From: Phytophthora hibernalis
Taxonomy: Eukaryota > Oomycota > Peronosporomycetes > Peronosporales > Peronosporaceae
Direction of reading: 5' to 3'
DNA: 64,000 nt
Assembly (NCBI GenBank): GCA_012656075.1
Contig: JAAKBF010000035.1
Span: 372,001-436,000 of the forward strand
Shown: piece by piece, positions 22,256 through 34,083 of the stretch
How positions within the stretch are numbered: the first letter of the stretch is position 1
How the letters are laid out: each line of letters begins with the position of its first letter
Made by a program: the position numbers and the translations under genes
The notes under the pieces: generated by a model
Seen by the model: only the letters and a program-made list of their open reading frames with translations
Databases searched by the model: none
What the model was told of the DNA's origin: nothing

Positions 22256-24155
22256 ATGGGCACTAAACTGCCTCTGCTTACGAGTGCGCGCGCCGTCACC
22301 ACCTTGTGCCTGCCGGACGGGAGCTGCCGCACGTGATGCAGCGGCTCAATTACTTTTTGGACGACTTCTCGGCCGACTGCACCATCGTCGACGCCTACAG
22401 ACGCACGAGCAACTTGAGGTTCATGCAGTATACTGCTGCACGTGAAGATCCGCAAGTGATGAACCCGCTCTATCGACGCTGGTTGTTCAATGCTGCCACG
22501 GAGATGGCGGCGAGTCGCGACGACCTGGAGTCACTTCGGTGGTTGATGGAGAGCTACCTGCCGAACGAGTTCCTTACGAAGGCCGTGGCTGCGGCTGCGA
22601 CCAATGGACACTTGGTGCTGCTGAACTGGCTGTTCGAGACGCACCATGACAGAGGCTACTGGGGCAATACCGAGATGTGTGGCGCCTTGGTGAACAACCA
22701 TGTTGAGGTGGTGCAGTGGCTTCGGACGCACGCAATTCCCAGAACGGAGTGTAGGACTGAAGTGATGGATGCTGCGGCGGGTGCTGGATATTTGGACATT
22801 GTCAAGTGGCTCCATGACGAGTACAAGGTGAGCGTCCGAGTGCGCTGTCGAATGCCATGAGCAACCGTCAGTGGGAAACGAGTGAGTGGATTTTGGAGAA
22901 AGGCGAGCTGCTGATGCCGTGGATCAACTGGGACCAGCCAGCGAAGGATGGAGCGTTGGCCTTTTTGAAGTTCTTGCATGGGCACTCGATCGGAAGTCCG
23001 GGATATTTTACACTGCAGGTAGCCGCCTGGAACGGTCAATTGGGCGTCGTGAAATGGCTTCGTGATGAGTTGGGTGCGACGCTTTCTGCCGACGCGATGC
23101 GTAAGGCGGCGCAGAATGGCCACCTGGATGTGGTCCAGTGGTTCCATGCGAATGGATGCGAAGGTTGTGACTCTGCCACAATGACCGCTGCTGCTGACCA
23201 CGGTCGTCTAAATATTGTCAAGTGGCTGTATGAACACGGCGTTGAGGTTAGTGAAACCATCGTTATGGATTGTGCTGCTCGTAGTGGTCACCTGGACATT
23301 GTCAAATGGCTGCATGAAAATTGCGAGGCCGGTCGCTCCTGTCAGACGCTGGATGATGTTGCCACAACCGGAAGACTGGATATCGTTCAATATCTGCATG
23401 AGCACGTTGATGTGATCTGCACCACGTCGGCAATCGACGGAGCTGCTCGCGAAGGTCACCTTCACGTTGTGCAATGGCTTCATGAGCACCGTAGTGAAGG
23501 GTGCACCACATCCGCAATTGACTGGGCTGCTCGTAATGGACATCTGGATGTTGTAAAATGGCTCGATACTAACAGAACCGAAGGCTGTACGACATGGGCA
23601 ATGGATTGGGCGGCTCTGGAGGGCCACCTCGACGTCGTGAAATGGCTACATGAACACCGCAAGGAGGGCTGCATCGACAAAGCGATGGACAATGCTGCTA
23701 AGAACGGCCACCTTGATGTTGTGAAATGGCTCCACAATAACCGGACTGAAGGCTGCACTGTAAACGCGATGAATGAAGCTGCCGCCAGTGGCCATTTGAA
23801 CGTGGTGAGGTGGCTGCAGCAGAACCGGAGCGAGGGCTGCACAGCTATTGCGATGACGCGAGCTTTGATGCGAGCTCACTTCGATGTGGTGCTGTTTCTC
23901 CACGCGCACCGACTCGAGGACTTTTCGTTCCTCGGGACAGCGTTCGTCCGGCACTCGTGCATCGAGCTGGCGCAGTGGCTTCTGTACAACTACGCCGAGA
24001 ACGTGGATGGCTGCGAGTTCGAGGTGCCGACATCGGACTGGCGCTTCAACGAATGGTGCGCCAAGAGCAACCTGCACCGCGCTCGCCAGTACGACGCGTC
24101 CACCTGGTGGGTCTGCGAGTCCGCCGAGTTGCATGTCGACCAGCAGCAGACCTAG
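22256..24155 (+). CDS. Ankyrin-repeat solenoid protein, copy 2
   Basis: About 630 residues from MGTKLPLLTSARAVTTLCLP. Head domain (ELPHVMQRLNYFLDDFSADC, YRRWLFNAATEMAASRDDL), a linker with RQWETSEWILEKGE and PAKDGALAFLKFL, then about ten 28-residue repeats of the form HLDVVKWLHEHRSEGCTTSA, and a C-terminal cap (AHFDVVLFLHAHRLEDFSFL, IELAQWLLYN, GCEFEVPTSDWRFNEWCA). Only two single-base breaks occur: GGG 22319-22321 and near 22834. Bases 22521-22815 are identical but for one base to 32036-32330 in copy 4. The 3' part (about 23880 onward) is duplicated at 29065. No signal peptide, so it is probably intracellular. Confidence 0.85.
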
Positions 24156-24817
24156 CTGTAAGCCTTACAAAGTCACGCCAGGATGCGTGCGCTGTATTTT
24201 GACAACTATGTGCACGAACTTGATTGTTACCAACATGTCTGCCTCGCAGACAGTGTGTTCTGGGGCGCGCTCTTCTTCGCCGGCAAGCACGGCCACCTGT
24301 ACATGTATGTAGCTGCACGAACACACGGCACCGGCTCGTGCCTTCTTCGATGGCTTCGCACAGGAGCTGGAAAGATGAATCAGTCTGTTGCGGACCCCTT
24401 CTTGCTCCTGGGCGAACGGCTTGGGGTGATGAATTCCGCGGACCTTCTCGGGCGAAAACCCGCCCACATTTACTTGAAGTCTATGCGCCAGCTTGACCTG
24501 TCGCTCATCCAGGTCCACGAGAGTTGTGAGGGAGAAGCCCGAGCTGCCGTTAGTCATACAGGACGAAGGTTCGCGCAGCTCTTTGTCCGAAATTGCCGCT
24601 TCGAGCGCATGCACGCGGTTGTAGTGTGCACTTCAACGTGAGTACATGTACTGTGGAGACCAGCTGCGCTTGAGTGTTATTGTGTCTTAAACGGTATTAA
24701 GAATCTATAGAAACGAGAGTCAGTGGCGTAAATCCTCCAAAATGGTGACCACGATGGCTGTCTAAGACGGCCGAGGGGAGATCGAAGGGAGAGAAGACCA
24801 CCACCAATCACCTAATC
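24156..24817. pseudogene. Ankyrin 3'-flank and an inserted fragment of copy 3
   Basis: The first 90 bases are the 3' flank of copy 2, which recurs at 29338-29424. From about 24250 the sequence switches to a fragment matching the inside of copy 3 (GTGTTCTGGGGCGCG then CTCTTCTTCGCCGGCAA, compare 30145-30190) with a 6-base deletion. The remainder to 24640 has an open frame on each strand but no repeat motif or domain I recognise. The last 180 bases precede the IBtk-like gene. I read it as rearranged debris. Confidence 0.5.
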
Positions 24818-27800
24818 ATGCAACTGCCGACTCACGACCACTCGACGGACCTCTGGGCGTGCGCGCGGAAGCCCGAGGCGACGTCCGCTCTGGCGCGACT
24901 GCTGCGGAACGAGGCGCCCCCGACGACCGTAACGATGTTGGCGAGACGGCGCTGCACGTGGCTGCAGCGTGCGGCAATGAGGAGGCGGTGCAGCTGCTGC
25001 TCCGCTTCGGGGCGGACCTACTGGCCGCGGACTGGGTGCGTAGCCAACGCTGGGCAACCCCTGGAGGCGGATGAGTGACTGTGTGTGTTGCGCAGGAGTC
25101 TGGCTGGACGCCGTTGCACCGCAGTTTGTACCATCAGCATTTGCCCAGTGAGTGTCTTGGGTGTCTGTAGCCTGCCGTGGGTTGCGCTGACCGGTGGTTG
25201 TCTGTTCGAAGCATCGCTGCTGCTGCTGCGCCACGCTCAAACGCACTTCGGCAAGAAGTTTGTGCGGGGATACCTGCATGGAACTAAAGACCACGCTAAG
25301 CAGAGCCCCATGCAGCTGCTGTCCACAAGACTACAGCAACAGCAGAACCCTCTGGAAGCACGTGCCGGACTCGTCTACACCTTTGGAAAGCGAGACTACC
25401 AGGTAATTATGATGACTTGTGTCATGCTTGACTGAAGTCTTGGGAGTAGCTGATAATGTGCTCCTTGATCATCTTTAGCTCGGATATCATCTGCCAAATG
25501 CAGACGTGCAGGTCTCTCCGCGGCTTGTGGAGCTCCCCGCGAACTCGCCTATCACCCAACTTAGTGCTAGCAAATATCACACCATCGCCCTAAGTGCAGC
25601 GGGCGAGTGCTTTGTCTGGGGATTTGGCAAAGGTGGCCGTTTAGGCACGGGAACCGAGTTTGAGTGAGTACTACCTTGCCAAAGCTCTTGTTCGGGTGGG
25701 TCGCTGACAATTCATTGCTACTCTAACAGCCGTATCGAGCCGACGCGACTTGTGTCGCTAGAGACCACACCTATGAAGAAGGTGGCCGCAGGAGAAAATC
25801 ATACGTTGGCACTCTCGCGGACTGGCCAAGTCTACTCTTGGGGGTCCAATAGTTTTGGTCAGCTCGGGCACCCTGGAAAGTCAAGCTCATCGCAGAGCCG
25901 TCTTACTCCGAAGCGCATTGACGCTTTTCGACTTCACGAAGTAACAGACATAGCAGCCTCGGCTTGCCATTCTGCGGCTATCGACGCACAAGATGGCGCT
26001 GTGTACACGTGGGCAGCAATCGCCGAGGCCAGCTCGGACGTAAAGAAGGATGTGGTACGGACCAAGCGGATGCGACTCCGCGAACTGTCGACGCTCTGCG
26101 CCCGCGACACCCAATGTGCGTCGTATACGGCGACTACGATTCCGTTCGAGCGAAGAAGATAGCACTTTCGGATTGGCACACATGCGTTGTGTTGCGCTGT
26201 TCTCACAACGGTCGCAGCCTAGGTCAGGTGTGGCAGTTCGGCTATGGTTCCTACCGTCCCAGCCGAGTAAACTTTTCGCCGGCAACCGCGGCTAGTGGCG
26301 CTGGTGCCATAATGTCTGACACCTGGCTGCCGTCGTGTATGCAGCGGGGTATGGATATTGTGGAAGTTTCGTGTGCTCAGAACCACTCTATCGCATTGAG
26401 CGCTTGCGGTTCCGTGTTTACTTGGGGACACAATGTGCCAGCGCTATCGCACCATCCGAGTGACAACTTACAAAATCGCCAGACGGCTACAACAGGGAAC
26501 AATGTGCCGTCGTCGCCGTCACCTAGTGCGCCGCAGAAGGTGTCATTGAGCGGCTACGGCCCTGTTGCAAGTGTTTGTGCTTCCCAGGACCACTGCGCTG
26601 TTGTTACGCAGCAGGGAGATCTTGTGTCGTGGGGCTGCGGCCAACAGGGAGTATTGGGTCATGGGCGTGGGAACACGTGGCAGCCAAGTCCAAAGCGCGT
26701 TGCTGGCGTGAAGAAGGCCGTGGCAGTGGCAGCAGGCCACCAACATACGGCAGTTTTAGTAGCACCCGTGTATCCCGATTTCAACTCAGCAGCAGATATT
26801 GCAGGCCAAGACGCGGTCCCTTCTCTGATGGAGCTGGTAGAGCGCAAGATCGCAGCACAAGTGGATGTAGCGAACTGTGTGTTGGTGTGGCAGTATGCTG
26901 ATCGCTACGCCGCGTTCCGACTGCAAAGCTACTGCCTCGGTTACATGCGGAACAATTGGGACGCGTTGTTGGATGCAGTGGGGCGGGACCGTATGGAGAC
27001 ATTATTTGCAGCATTGCCGCCGGCAATGGAGGAGCTAGAACCAGAGGGAAATGCGTCTATAACTCCTGTTGGGGTGGCGAAGAGGTCTCTAAAGGACAAG
27101 AAAGCTGGCAAGCAACCGTCTGCAAGCAAGAGCACGAACGGAAGCAGGACCACTTCGACGCCAACTACTACGCAAAAGAATGACGATGCGGCTGATGCGG
27201 GTGCACTAGTCGCAATTCGTGCAGAGAACGCAGCTACCAGCTTCTCATCAATGACTCCCAGTAAGACAAGTCGGCGTCGCAAGAGCAAAAACAGCAAGTT
27301 TGTCGCGCTGACGTCGTTTTATTCAAATGAGTCCGCGGCGATACCTAGCCTTCATGCTGCCTTGGAAGAGAAGAAACCATCGCCATCCCAATGCAAGCCA
27401 CTGACCCCTGCGTCTCCAGGATTTACCCCCAACTCAATTACATCCCACGCCCCTGAGGCATTTCCGACACCAGCATCTTCGTTTCAGAGACAGCGCAAAG
27501 CAAGAATCGGGAGTCATCCGTCGGCAAGCTCCCGAATTTCCTTCTCGCCACTACCGGTATCATCCAAGCACATTCTGGGCTACGACGGCGTTGAGCGCGA
27601 GCAGGTAACAACTTTTTCACTTGACGCGTTCCTGAAGCAGCCGGCGCGTCGTGGAACGCGCAGCAAGGGATCAACACCTGCCGCAGCGACGTGGAGCAGC
27701 CCACCGACATACTCGCCAGTCGCTCTCGAGCAGAAGCCTCCGGCAAAGACGCTAAAAGAGATCCAGCATGAGGAAGAGGCGGCTGCAGCACAGGAGCGCG

Positions 27801-28374
27801 AAGCCAAGGCGCGTCTTGGCGGTGGCATCGCCCTTGCACAGCAGCGATCGACGGTGAATAGCTGGGGATGTTCCGTCTTCCTGATCATGTGTCGCTGGCC
27901 GACGTCCAAAAGCTGCAGGAGGAGCAAGAGTTTCTGGAACAGCAGCGCCAGATCCTAGCGGAGATCGAGCGAGAGCAGGCGGAAAAGACCCGAACAGCAG
28001 CATCGGCAGTGCCAACCGGCGGTGGTAGCAACAAGCGATCACAAACCAAGAGCAGCAGCCAACGACGGAAGGAGGTCAATGCTGGTGCCAGTGGCGGATC
28101 CTCGGCCGCAGGGGTCAACCAAAGCAAGCAGAAGAAGGCCAAGAAGGCGAAGGAGCGGAAGGCTGCGAGGAAAGCGGCGGGCGAGACGTTTGTCTCCACT
28201 ACGAGCAGCGCTGGGGCTTCGTCCGCCCGAGCCACAGGCAGGAAGAAAAGTGGCGTGCCGAAGACTGATGCTTCCACGATGTGCGCGGGTGAAGGAGACG
28301 CGAAGCCATCGCGCACGCGTCCGCGGCCGAAGCGAAAGAGCAAAGAAGGCGACGCAGGTGTCGCCGCTGCTTGA
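24818..28374 (+). CDS. IBtk-like protein: ankyrin repeats, RCC1 propeller, C-terminal coil
   Basis: Exons 24818-25035, 25095-25147, 25212-25402, 25479-25663 and 25730-28374, with GT-AG introns of 59-76 bp. Two ankyrin repeats (GETALHVAAACGNEEAVQLL, SGWTPLHRSLYHQH) are followed by RCC1 blades (ECFVWGFGKGGRLGTG, GQVYSWGSNSFGQLGH, VFTWGHNVPAL, LVSWGCGQQGVLGHG). A BTB-C-terminal-like helical segment (VANCVLVWQYADRYAAFRLQ) comes next, then a long Ser/Pro-rich region. The end has KTLKEIQHEEEAAAAQEREA, an IBtk-type motif, and a Lys-rich tail. The architecture matches inhibitor of Bruton tyrosine kinase, a Cullin-3 adaptor in animals; that role is only inferred. Single missing bases: 24916-24920, 26011-26013, 27864-27867. 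It sits inside the ankyrin cluster and is unrelated in sequence to it. Confidence 0.85.
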
Positions 28375-28801
28375 TCGTAAGGTTATGTTATTGCTACAAG
28401 TTAAGCAATACTGGTACCCCTCGACCGCTCGAGGACTTTCCAGTGATGCCGTAGCACTGTGGCACTACGTCAGGAGGCGTTCACATCGCGATTCACGGTA
28501 ATACCGCAGCCGCCATTATTGCGTTTACAATGGAGTACACAGTGAATCTTGCAATTGCGAACCACGCCATCTCTGCATTCTTGTCGTTGGTATTGGTTGA
28601 CGAGATCGCCCCTCATTTTCGTACCATGTTAACTCCACCCCTAAGTGTCCTGCTCAAGGACACTTTTTGACGATAACGTTACCACCAAAATCAGAGCAAC
28701 CTCAGTACCGACAGCTGAGGCAGAGGGATCTGCTCTGCCAGTAACAAATACTTCGAAGTAACACGCACGGCTGATGGAGCTTCTTGTCAGAAGCGAAGGT
28801 C
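28375..28801. other. Intergenic spacer
   Basis: Downstream of the IBtk-like gene. It holds the perfect hairpin at 28643-28665, described separately, and a second weaker inverted phrase (CCTCAGTACCGACAGCTGAGG, about 28690). No coding frame is supported. Confidence 0.45.
28643..28665 (+). other. Perfect 9-bp hairpin followed by a T run
   Basis: AAGTGTCCT, a five-base loop GCTCA, then AGGACACTT, directly followed by TTT. The shape resembles a polymerase III or bacterial-type terminator. In this context it may be a 3'-end processing signal or chance. Confidence 0.4.
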
Positions 28802-29026
28802 TCAAAACTTCTTGCGCATGGTGAAGGCCAGCAGCATATCAAAGCGCGGCACCATGTACTCTACGAACTCCTTCAGCTTGACCAAGGGGCAGGACTTCTT
28901 GGTAGGCACGTGCTGTATCGATAGAGCCTCGGTCACGGCGGCGAATGCCGAATCGTTGTTACTTTTTGTGTAGGACGCGTCACGGTAGAACAAACTCCTT
29001 CGAAGAGCAGCGAATGGTGTCTCCAT
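28802..29026 (-). CDS. Small unassigned ORF (74 aa)
   Basis: The ATG at 29026 gives METPFAALRRSLFYRDASYT, and the frame ends LLAFTMRKKF at 28802. The amino-acid mix (aromatic, charged, with KLKEFVEYMVPRFDMLLAF) is protein-like rather than random. It stops immediately beside the breakpoint of the duplicated ankyrin fragment (29029-29065), so it may be the surviving end of a gene cut by that rearrangement. No family is recognised. Confidence 0.4.
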   Translation of the reverse strand: METPFAALRRSLFYRDASYTKSNNDSAFAAVTEALSIQHVPTKKSCPLVKLKEFVEYMVPRFDMLLAFTMRKKF

Positions 29027-29028
29027 GA

Positions 29029-29337
29029 TTGTTAGTGGCGACCGGGGTGTCAGTCGAAAACTTCGATGTGGTGCTGTTTCTCCACGCGCATCGACTCGAG
29101 GACTTTTCGTTCCTCGGGACGACGTTCGTCCGGCATTCGTGCATCGAGCTGGCGCAGTGGCTTCTGTACAACAACGCGGAGAAAGTCGACGGCTGCGAGT
29201 TCGAGGTGCCGACATCGGACTGGCGCTTCAACGAATGGTGCGCCAAGAGCAGCCTGCACCGCGCTCGCCAGTACGACGCGTCCACCTGGTGGATCTGCGA
29301 GTCCGCCGAGTTGCATGTCGACCAGCAGCAGACCTAG
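29029..29337 (+). pseudogene. Truncated ankyrin C-terminal cap, duplicate of copy 2
   Basis: From about 29065 the sequence repeats the last part of copy 2 (FDVVLFLHAHRLEDFSFLG to ELHVDQQQT and stop) and then its 3' flank to about 29424, with only about a dozen differences in 360 bases. Head domain and 28-residue repeats are missing. It has no start of its own and is best seen as a recent partial duplication. Confidence 0.8.
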
Positions 29338-29711
29338 CTGTAAGCCTTACAAAGTCACGCCAGGATGTGTGCGCTGTATTTTGACAACTATGTGCACGAA
29401 CTTGATTGTTACCAACATGTCTGCGCTTCGCCCTTTTCGAGCTCTGCAGGTCAAAGTGACGTCACGAGCTTGCCTAAATACGGGATCAAGCCGCAGTGTA
29501 TTTTTCGAGCCCCACCCTCGGCCGTTCTATTTTGCCGCATTCGAGTCGACAGGCACTGCTGCATTTGCAAAGCCGCTTGGAAAGCGAAAGCGGAGCGTTG
29601 ACACCTCGACATTCACCACGACAGACAGGACTGCAGCATCACTCGCCCGGCTCCGCTCGTAGGTCGGACCAATACTATCACGAAAGACTCGGCACTTTGG
29701 CACTCGTCGTC
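29338..29711. other. Spacer upstream of ankyrin copy 3
   Basis: The first 87 bases are the duplicated 3' flank of copy 2. The rest has no recognised gene and must hold the promoter of copy 3. An open frame over part of it (29496 onward) is continuous with the copy 3 frame but lacks family similarity upstream of the ATG at 29712. Confidence 0.4.
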
Positions 29712-31542
29712 ATGGCCGCGCCGCTCACATCGGCCGCCGTCGTGTGTCGCGCGCAGCCTCGTCTGGCGCCGCTAAAGCACGTGACGGCGGCGGTGAGCAG
29801 CTTCCTCGACTGCTCCACCCGCTGGACCATCGCCTCGGCCTGCCGCAGCGACGGAGTGTCACTGCGGCTGCTGAACCGCATCGCCGCCCACCGCGCGGCC
29901 GACGCCTTCGCCGACGCGCGCTCACTCCGCGCGCAGCGGCAGCGCGACGGCTTCTACCGCCAATGGGAGTTCACGCGCGCGGCGGCGGCTGCGGCGCGCA
30001 GAGGAGACCTGACGGTTCTGAAGTGGCTCGTCGACATGTTCCCGGCCTGTCGCGTGACCGCCGCGGTCGAGGAGGCCGCCAAGCACGGAGAGCTGCAAGT
30101 GCTCGAGTGGCTGCTGAGCAAGAGCAGACGACGAGAACTCACCGTGTTCTGGGGCGCGCGCGAGCTCTTCTTCGCCGGCAAACACGGCCATCTGCACGTG
30201 GCGCAGTGGCTGCACGAATACACGGCGCCGCCGCCCACGCACATGTTCTTCGTGACGCTGGAGGAGGCAGCACGCAGCGGCGACCTGGCCATGGTCACGT
30301 GGCTCTGCGAAGTGCGCGGTGAGTGGTCGCCCTACGCGGCGGTGCTGGCGGCCAGCGGCGGCCACTTGACGTGCTCGCGTGGCTGCGCACCAACCTGTTC
30401 AGCTCCAGCTCGTCTTCTATCTCCATGGACGACGCGGCCGCTGGAGGACATTTGGACGTGCTGCAATGGCTGCAGAGCCACTCCGGGTACGCGACTCCGG
30501 GCGCGATGAACAAGGCAGCGGCTGGGGGTCATTTGCACGTGGTGCAGTGGCTGCATGAGCAGCGATGGGAAGGATGCACGAGCGACGCCATGAACCTGGC
30601 GGCGACGGCCGGGCATTTGGAGATTGTGCAGTGGCTGCACTGCAATCGAGAAGAAGGATGCACCACTGAGGCGATGGACGGCGCGGCGAAGTATGGTCAT
30701 CTGAACGTTGTTCAGTGGCTTGACACGAACAGGGCAGAGGATGCACGGACCGTGCGATGGATGGCGCAGCGGCGAATGGACATCTTGCAGTGGTGAGGTG
30801 GTTGCATGAACATATGACTGAGGGGTGCACTACAGCAGCGATGGATGGAGCAGCTAGATCGAATCACTTGGAGACTGTGGGGTGGTTGCATCGGAACAGG
30901 ACGGAGGGATGCACACCAGCAGCGATGAACTTGTCAGCGAGGAACGGGCATCTCGCAGTCGTGCAGTGGTTGCATGCTAACCGTGTCGAAGGCTGCACGC
31001 CCGACGCGATGGACCTCGCTGCGACTAACGGACATCTGGAAATCGTCCAGTGGTTGCATGTTTACAGAACGGAAGGGTGCACTACAAGTGCGATGGATAG
31101 CGCCGCCGCTGGAGGACACCTCGATGTCGTGCGATGGTTGCACGAATATCGCAATGAAGGCTGCACTGCCGCTGCGATGGACAACGCTGCCGCTGGTGGC
31201 CATCTTGATATTGTGCAGTGGCTGCACACGAAACGGAAGGAAGGCTGTACTATCGCTGCTATTGATCGTGCAGCAAGCGGCGGCCATTTCGACGTGGTCT
31301 TCTTTCTCCAGCACCAGCGTGTAGAGAGCTGCTCCGCCAAAGCATTCGTGAATGCTACCGCTGCAGGGGAGCTGGAGATCCTCATGTGGCTATTCGCCAA
31401 CCACCGAGAACAACTCGGACGCGACCGTCTCCGAATCTACGCGCTCGGCAAATTTTACATCCTCCATTGGCTCAAGGTGGAGGCTGGAGCCGACGAGCGT
31501 GAGGCATTCATGGGCGAGCCAAACCCTCTCGCACAAGACTAG
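29712..31542 (+). CDS. Ankyrin-repeat solenoid protein, copy 3
   Basis: About 610 residues starting MAAPLTSAAVVCRAQPRLAP. The head is shorter and more G/C-rich than in the other copies (DCSTRWTIASACRSDGVSLR). Repeats of mixed length (LTVLKWLVDMFPACR, LQVLEWLLSKSRRR) lead into regular 28-residue repeats from about 30430 (HLDVLQWLQSH, HLHVVQWLHEQRWEGCTSDA and so on). The cap diverges (HFDVVFFLQHQRVESCSAKA, IYALGKFYILHWLK) and lacks the GCEFEVPTSDW motif. Two single missing G bases, at 30368 and 30739-30740, break the frame and are easily reconciled. A short internal part (about 30145-30190) recurs at 24255. Confidence 0.85.
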
Positions 31543-31770
31543 AGGCTTGTGTACAGTATCAGACGTACTGGAGAGACTAACCTGTAAATACTTAGTGTAG
31601 ATACCCATCGAAGACATCATGCCGGACGTTGTTGAGACTCAACTTGAGTGAAGTAAGCTGCCAATGGATTGATGTTTTTGTTTCAGCTCGCGTCAGCAAG
31701 TGGATCGATGTTTCAGCTCGAGTCTGCTCATGGTTCATGCTCATTCGCGGATCTTCTTCAAAGTGCTATG

Positions 31771-33652
31771 ATGGGAGCTGACTTGCAGTACTTACAAGTG
31801 TTCGCATCGTAGCGAGCCTTTGCCTACCGGATGGAGAACTGCCGCACGTCGTGTATCGTGTGAACGATTTTCTCGACGTCTTCTCGGCCGACTGCACCAT
31901 TGTTGACGCCTACAGACGAACGAGCAGCTTGAGGCTCATGCAGTATGTTGCTGCACGTGAAAATATGCAAGAGATGGATCCGTTCTATCGACGCTGGCTG
32001 TTCAATACTACCTCGGAGATGGCAGCCAGTCGCGGCGACCTGGAGTCACTTCGGTGGTTGATGGAGAGCTACCTGCCGAACGAGTTCCTTACGAAGGCCG
32101 TGACTGCGGCTGCGACCAATGGACACTTGGTGCTGCTGAACTGGCTGTTCGAGACGCACCATGACAGAGGCTACTGGGGCAATACCGAGATGTGTGGCGC
32201 CTTGGTGAACAACCATGTTGAGGTGGTGCAGTGGCTTCGGACGCACGCAATTCCCAGAACGGAGTGTAGGACTGAAGTGATGGATGCTGCGGCGGGTGCT
32301 GGATATTTGGACATTGTCAAGTGGCTCCATTGCAAGTACAAAGTGAGCGTTCGTAGCGCGCTGTCAAATGCCACAAACACCCGCCAGTGGGAAACGAGTC
32401 GATGGATCTTAAAGGATGGCAATATGATGTCACGGTATATCGATTGGGACAAACCAGCGAAAGACGGGGCCTTGGACTTTTTGAACGTGTGTACTCGGTC
32501 GGAAGTCCGGGATTCTTGACATTACAGGTAGTTGCTTGCAACGGTCGATTGGATGTGGTGAAATGGCTTCATGAAAAGTTGCGCGTGACACTGACCCTGA
32601 ACGCAATGGACAAGGCGGCACAAAATGGTCATCTGGCAGTCGTGAAATGGTTTGATAAGAAGGGTTGTGGAGGCTGCAATAATGCTACGCTGGAGATTGC
32701 TGCATACCATGGCCATCTTGACGTTGTAAAGTGGCTAAATGAGCATGGTATTCAGGTAATTGACACTGCAGCTATGGGTTGTGCTGCTCGCGGTGGTCAT
32801 CTCGACGTCGTTAAATGGCTCCACACTCACCACACGGACAACTATGTTGGTGTGGTGCTAGACGATGTTGTTACCACCGGCAGACTTGACGTCGTCAAGT
32901 ACTTGCATGAAAATTTACATGCAAAGTGCACGACGTCTGCGATGGATGGCGCTGCTCGCGAGGGGAACCTCGAAATGGTTCAGTGGCTCCATACGCATCG
33001 AAATGCAGGCTGCACGACGTCTGCAATGGACGGGGCCGCTCGCAACGGGCATCTGGAGATTGTAAAATGGCTCCACGCAAACACAATGGAGGGATGCACG
33101 ACGCGGGCGATGGATTGGGCAACTTTAGGCGGCCACCTCGCTGTCGTGAAATGGTTACACTCCAACAGAACCGAGGGCTGTACCAACAAAGCGATGGACA
33201 ACGCCGCCAAGAACGACCACCTCACCGTGGTCAAATGGCTGCACGATAACCGCACCGAAGGCTGCACAGTGCGTGCGATCGATGAAGCTGCTGCAAACGG
33301 CCATCTGAACGTTGTGCGATGGCTGCACCAAAATCGACGCGAGGGAGCAACTTCGATGGCAATGACGCGAGCTTTGATGAAAGCACACTTTGACGTGGTG
33401 CTGTTTCTCCATATTCATCGCTCCGATGATTTCTCTTTCTGGGAAGCCATTCGCGCATTCGTGTGTCGAGCTCACGCAGTGGCTTCTGTACAACCACGCA
33501 GCCAAAGTCGACGGCTGCAAGTTCGAGGTGTCGACTTCGGACTGGCGCTTCATCGAGTGGTGCGCCAAAATCAACCTGCGAAAAGTGCTGGAGGATGCTG
33601 TATCTACGTCGTGGGCCTGCAAGTCCGCCGCACTTTGCTTCGACATTGCATA
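31771..33652 (+). CDS. Ankyrin-repeat solenoid protein, copy 4
   Basis: The ATG at 31771 gives MGADLQYLQ; after one missing base near 31799 it continues SVRIVASLCLPDGELPHV, exactly parallel to copy 2. Head domain (VNDFLDVFSADCTIVDAYRR), the RQWETSRWILKDGN and PAKDGALDFLN linkers, about ten 28-residue repeats and the cap (AHFDVVLFLHIHRSDDFSFW, CVELTQWLLYNHAAKVDGC, DWRFIEWCA) are all present. Further breaks lie near 32510 and 33440. The head segment 32036-32330 matches copy 2 with one difference in 295 bases although the rest has diverged clearly, which points to gene conversion. Confidence 0.85.
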
Positions 33653-34083
33653 ACCCTTCATTCTCCTGTTTTTCGAGAACTCTTCTGTTTGACTTGCTGG
33701 GTGCTGCGACTCGGAGACAAGTCGGTGTCACACTTAGCTCGAGTTCACATGACCCTTGAGGCGGGACCGATTCGATCCGCGCGATGCCATCGTAGCCATA
33801 GCAATATGAACGCAATGAAGTTAATTTGCATCTCCATAAGCTCCGATGCTAGGCATGTTTACCTCGCGAGCAGCTTCACCACTAAAGATGCTGATCAACA
33901 TCATCTCGACGCTCGAACGGCAGAGATATGGATATGGCTACACTAACTTCAACATGGACGGTCGCGCCCCATCACGTCAACCGTAACGTCTCCGCTGAGT
34001 TTTACGGTGGGTGGGTTGCCTCACGCGTATCGACCACAACGCAATTTTCCTGCTCCTACTGAAGACTAAATCCACTCTTCGCA
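33653..34083. other. Spacer between ankyrin copies 4 and 5
   Basis: About 430 bases without a supported gene. It should contain the terminator of copy 4 and the promoter of copy 5. No repeat, RNA gene or transposon end was recognised. Confidence 0.4.

Noticed and set aside
23036..23842. Long antisense ORFs across the ankyrin genes
   Set aside because: The 84-bp periodic sense sequence gives periodic stop-free antisense frames; they recur in every copy and carry no independent signal.
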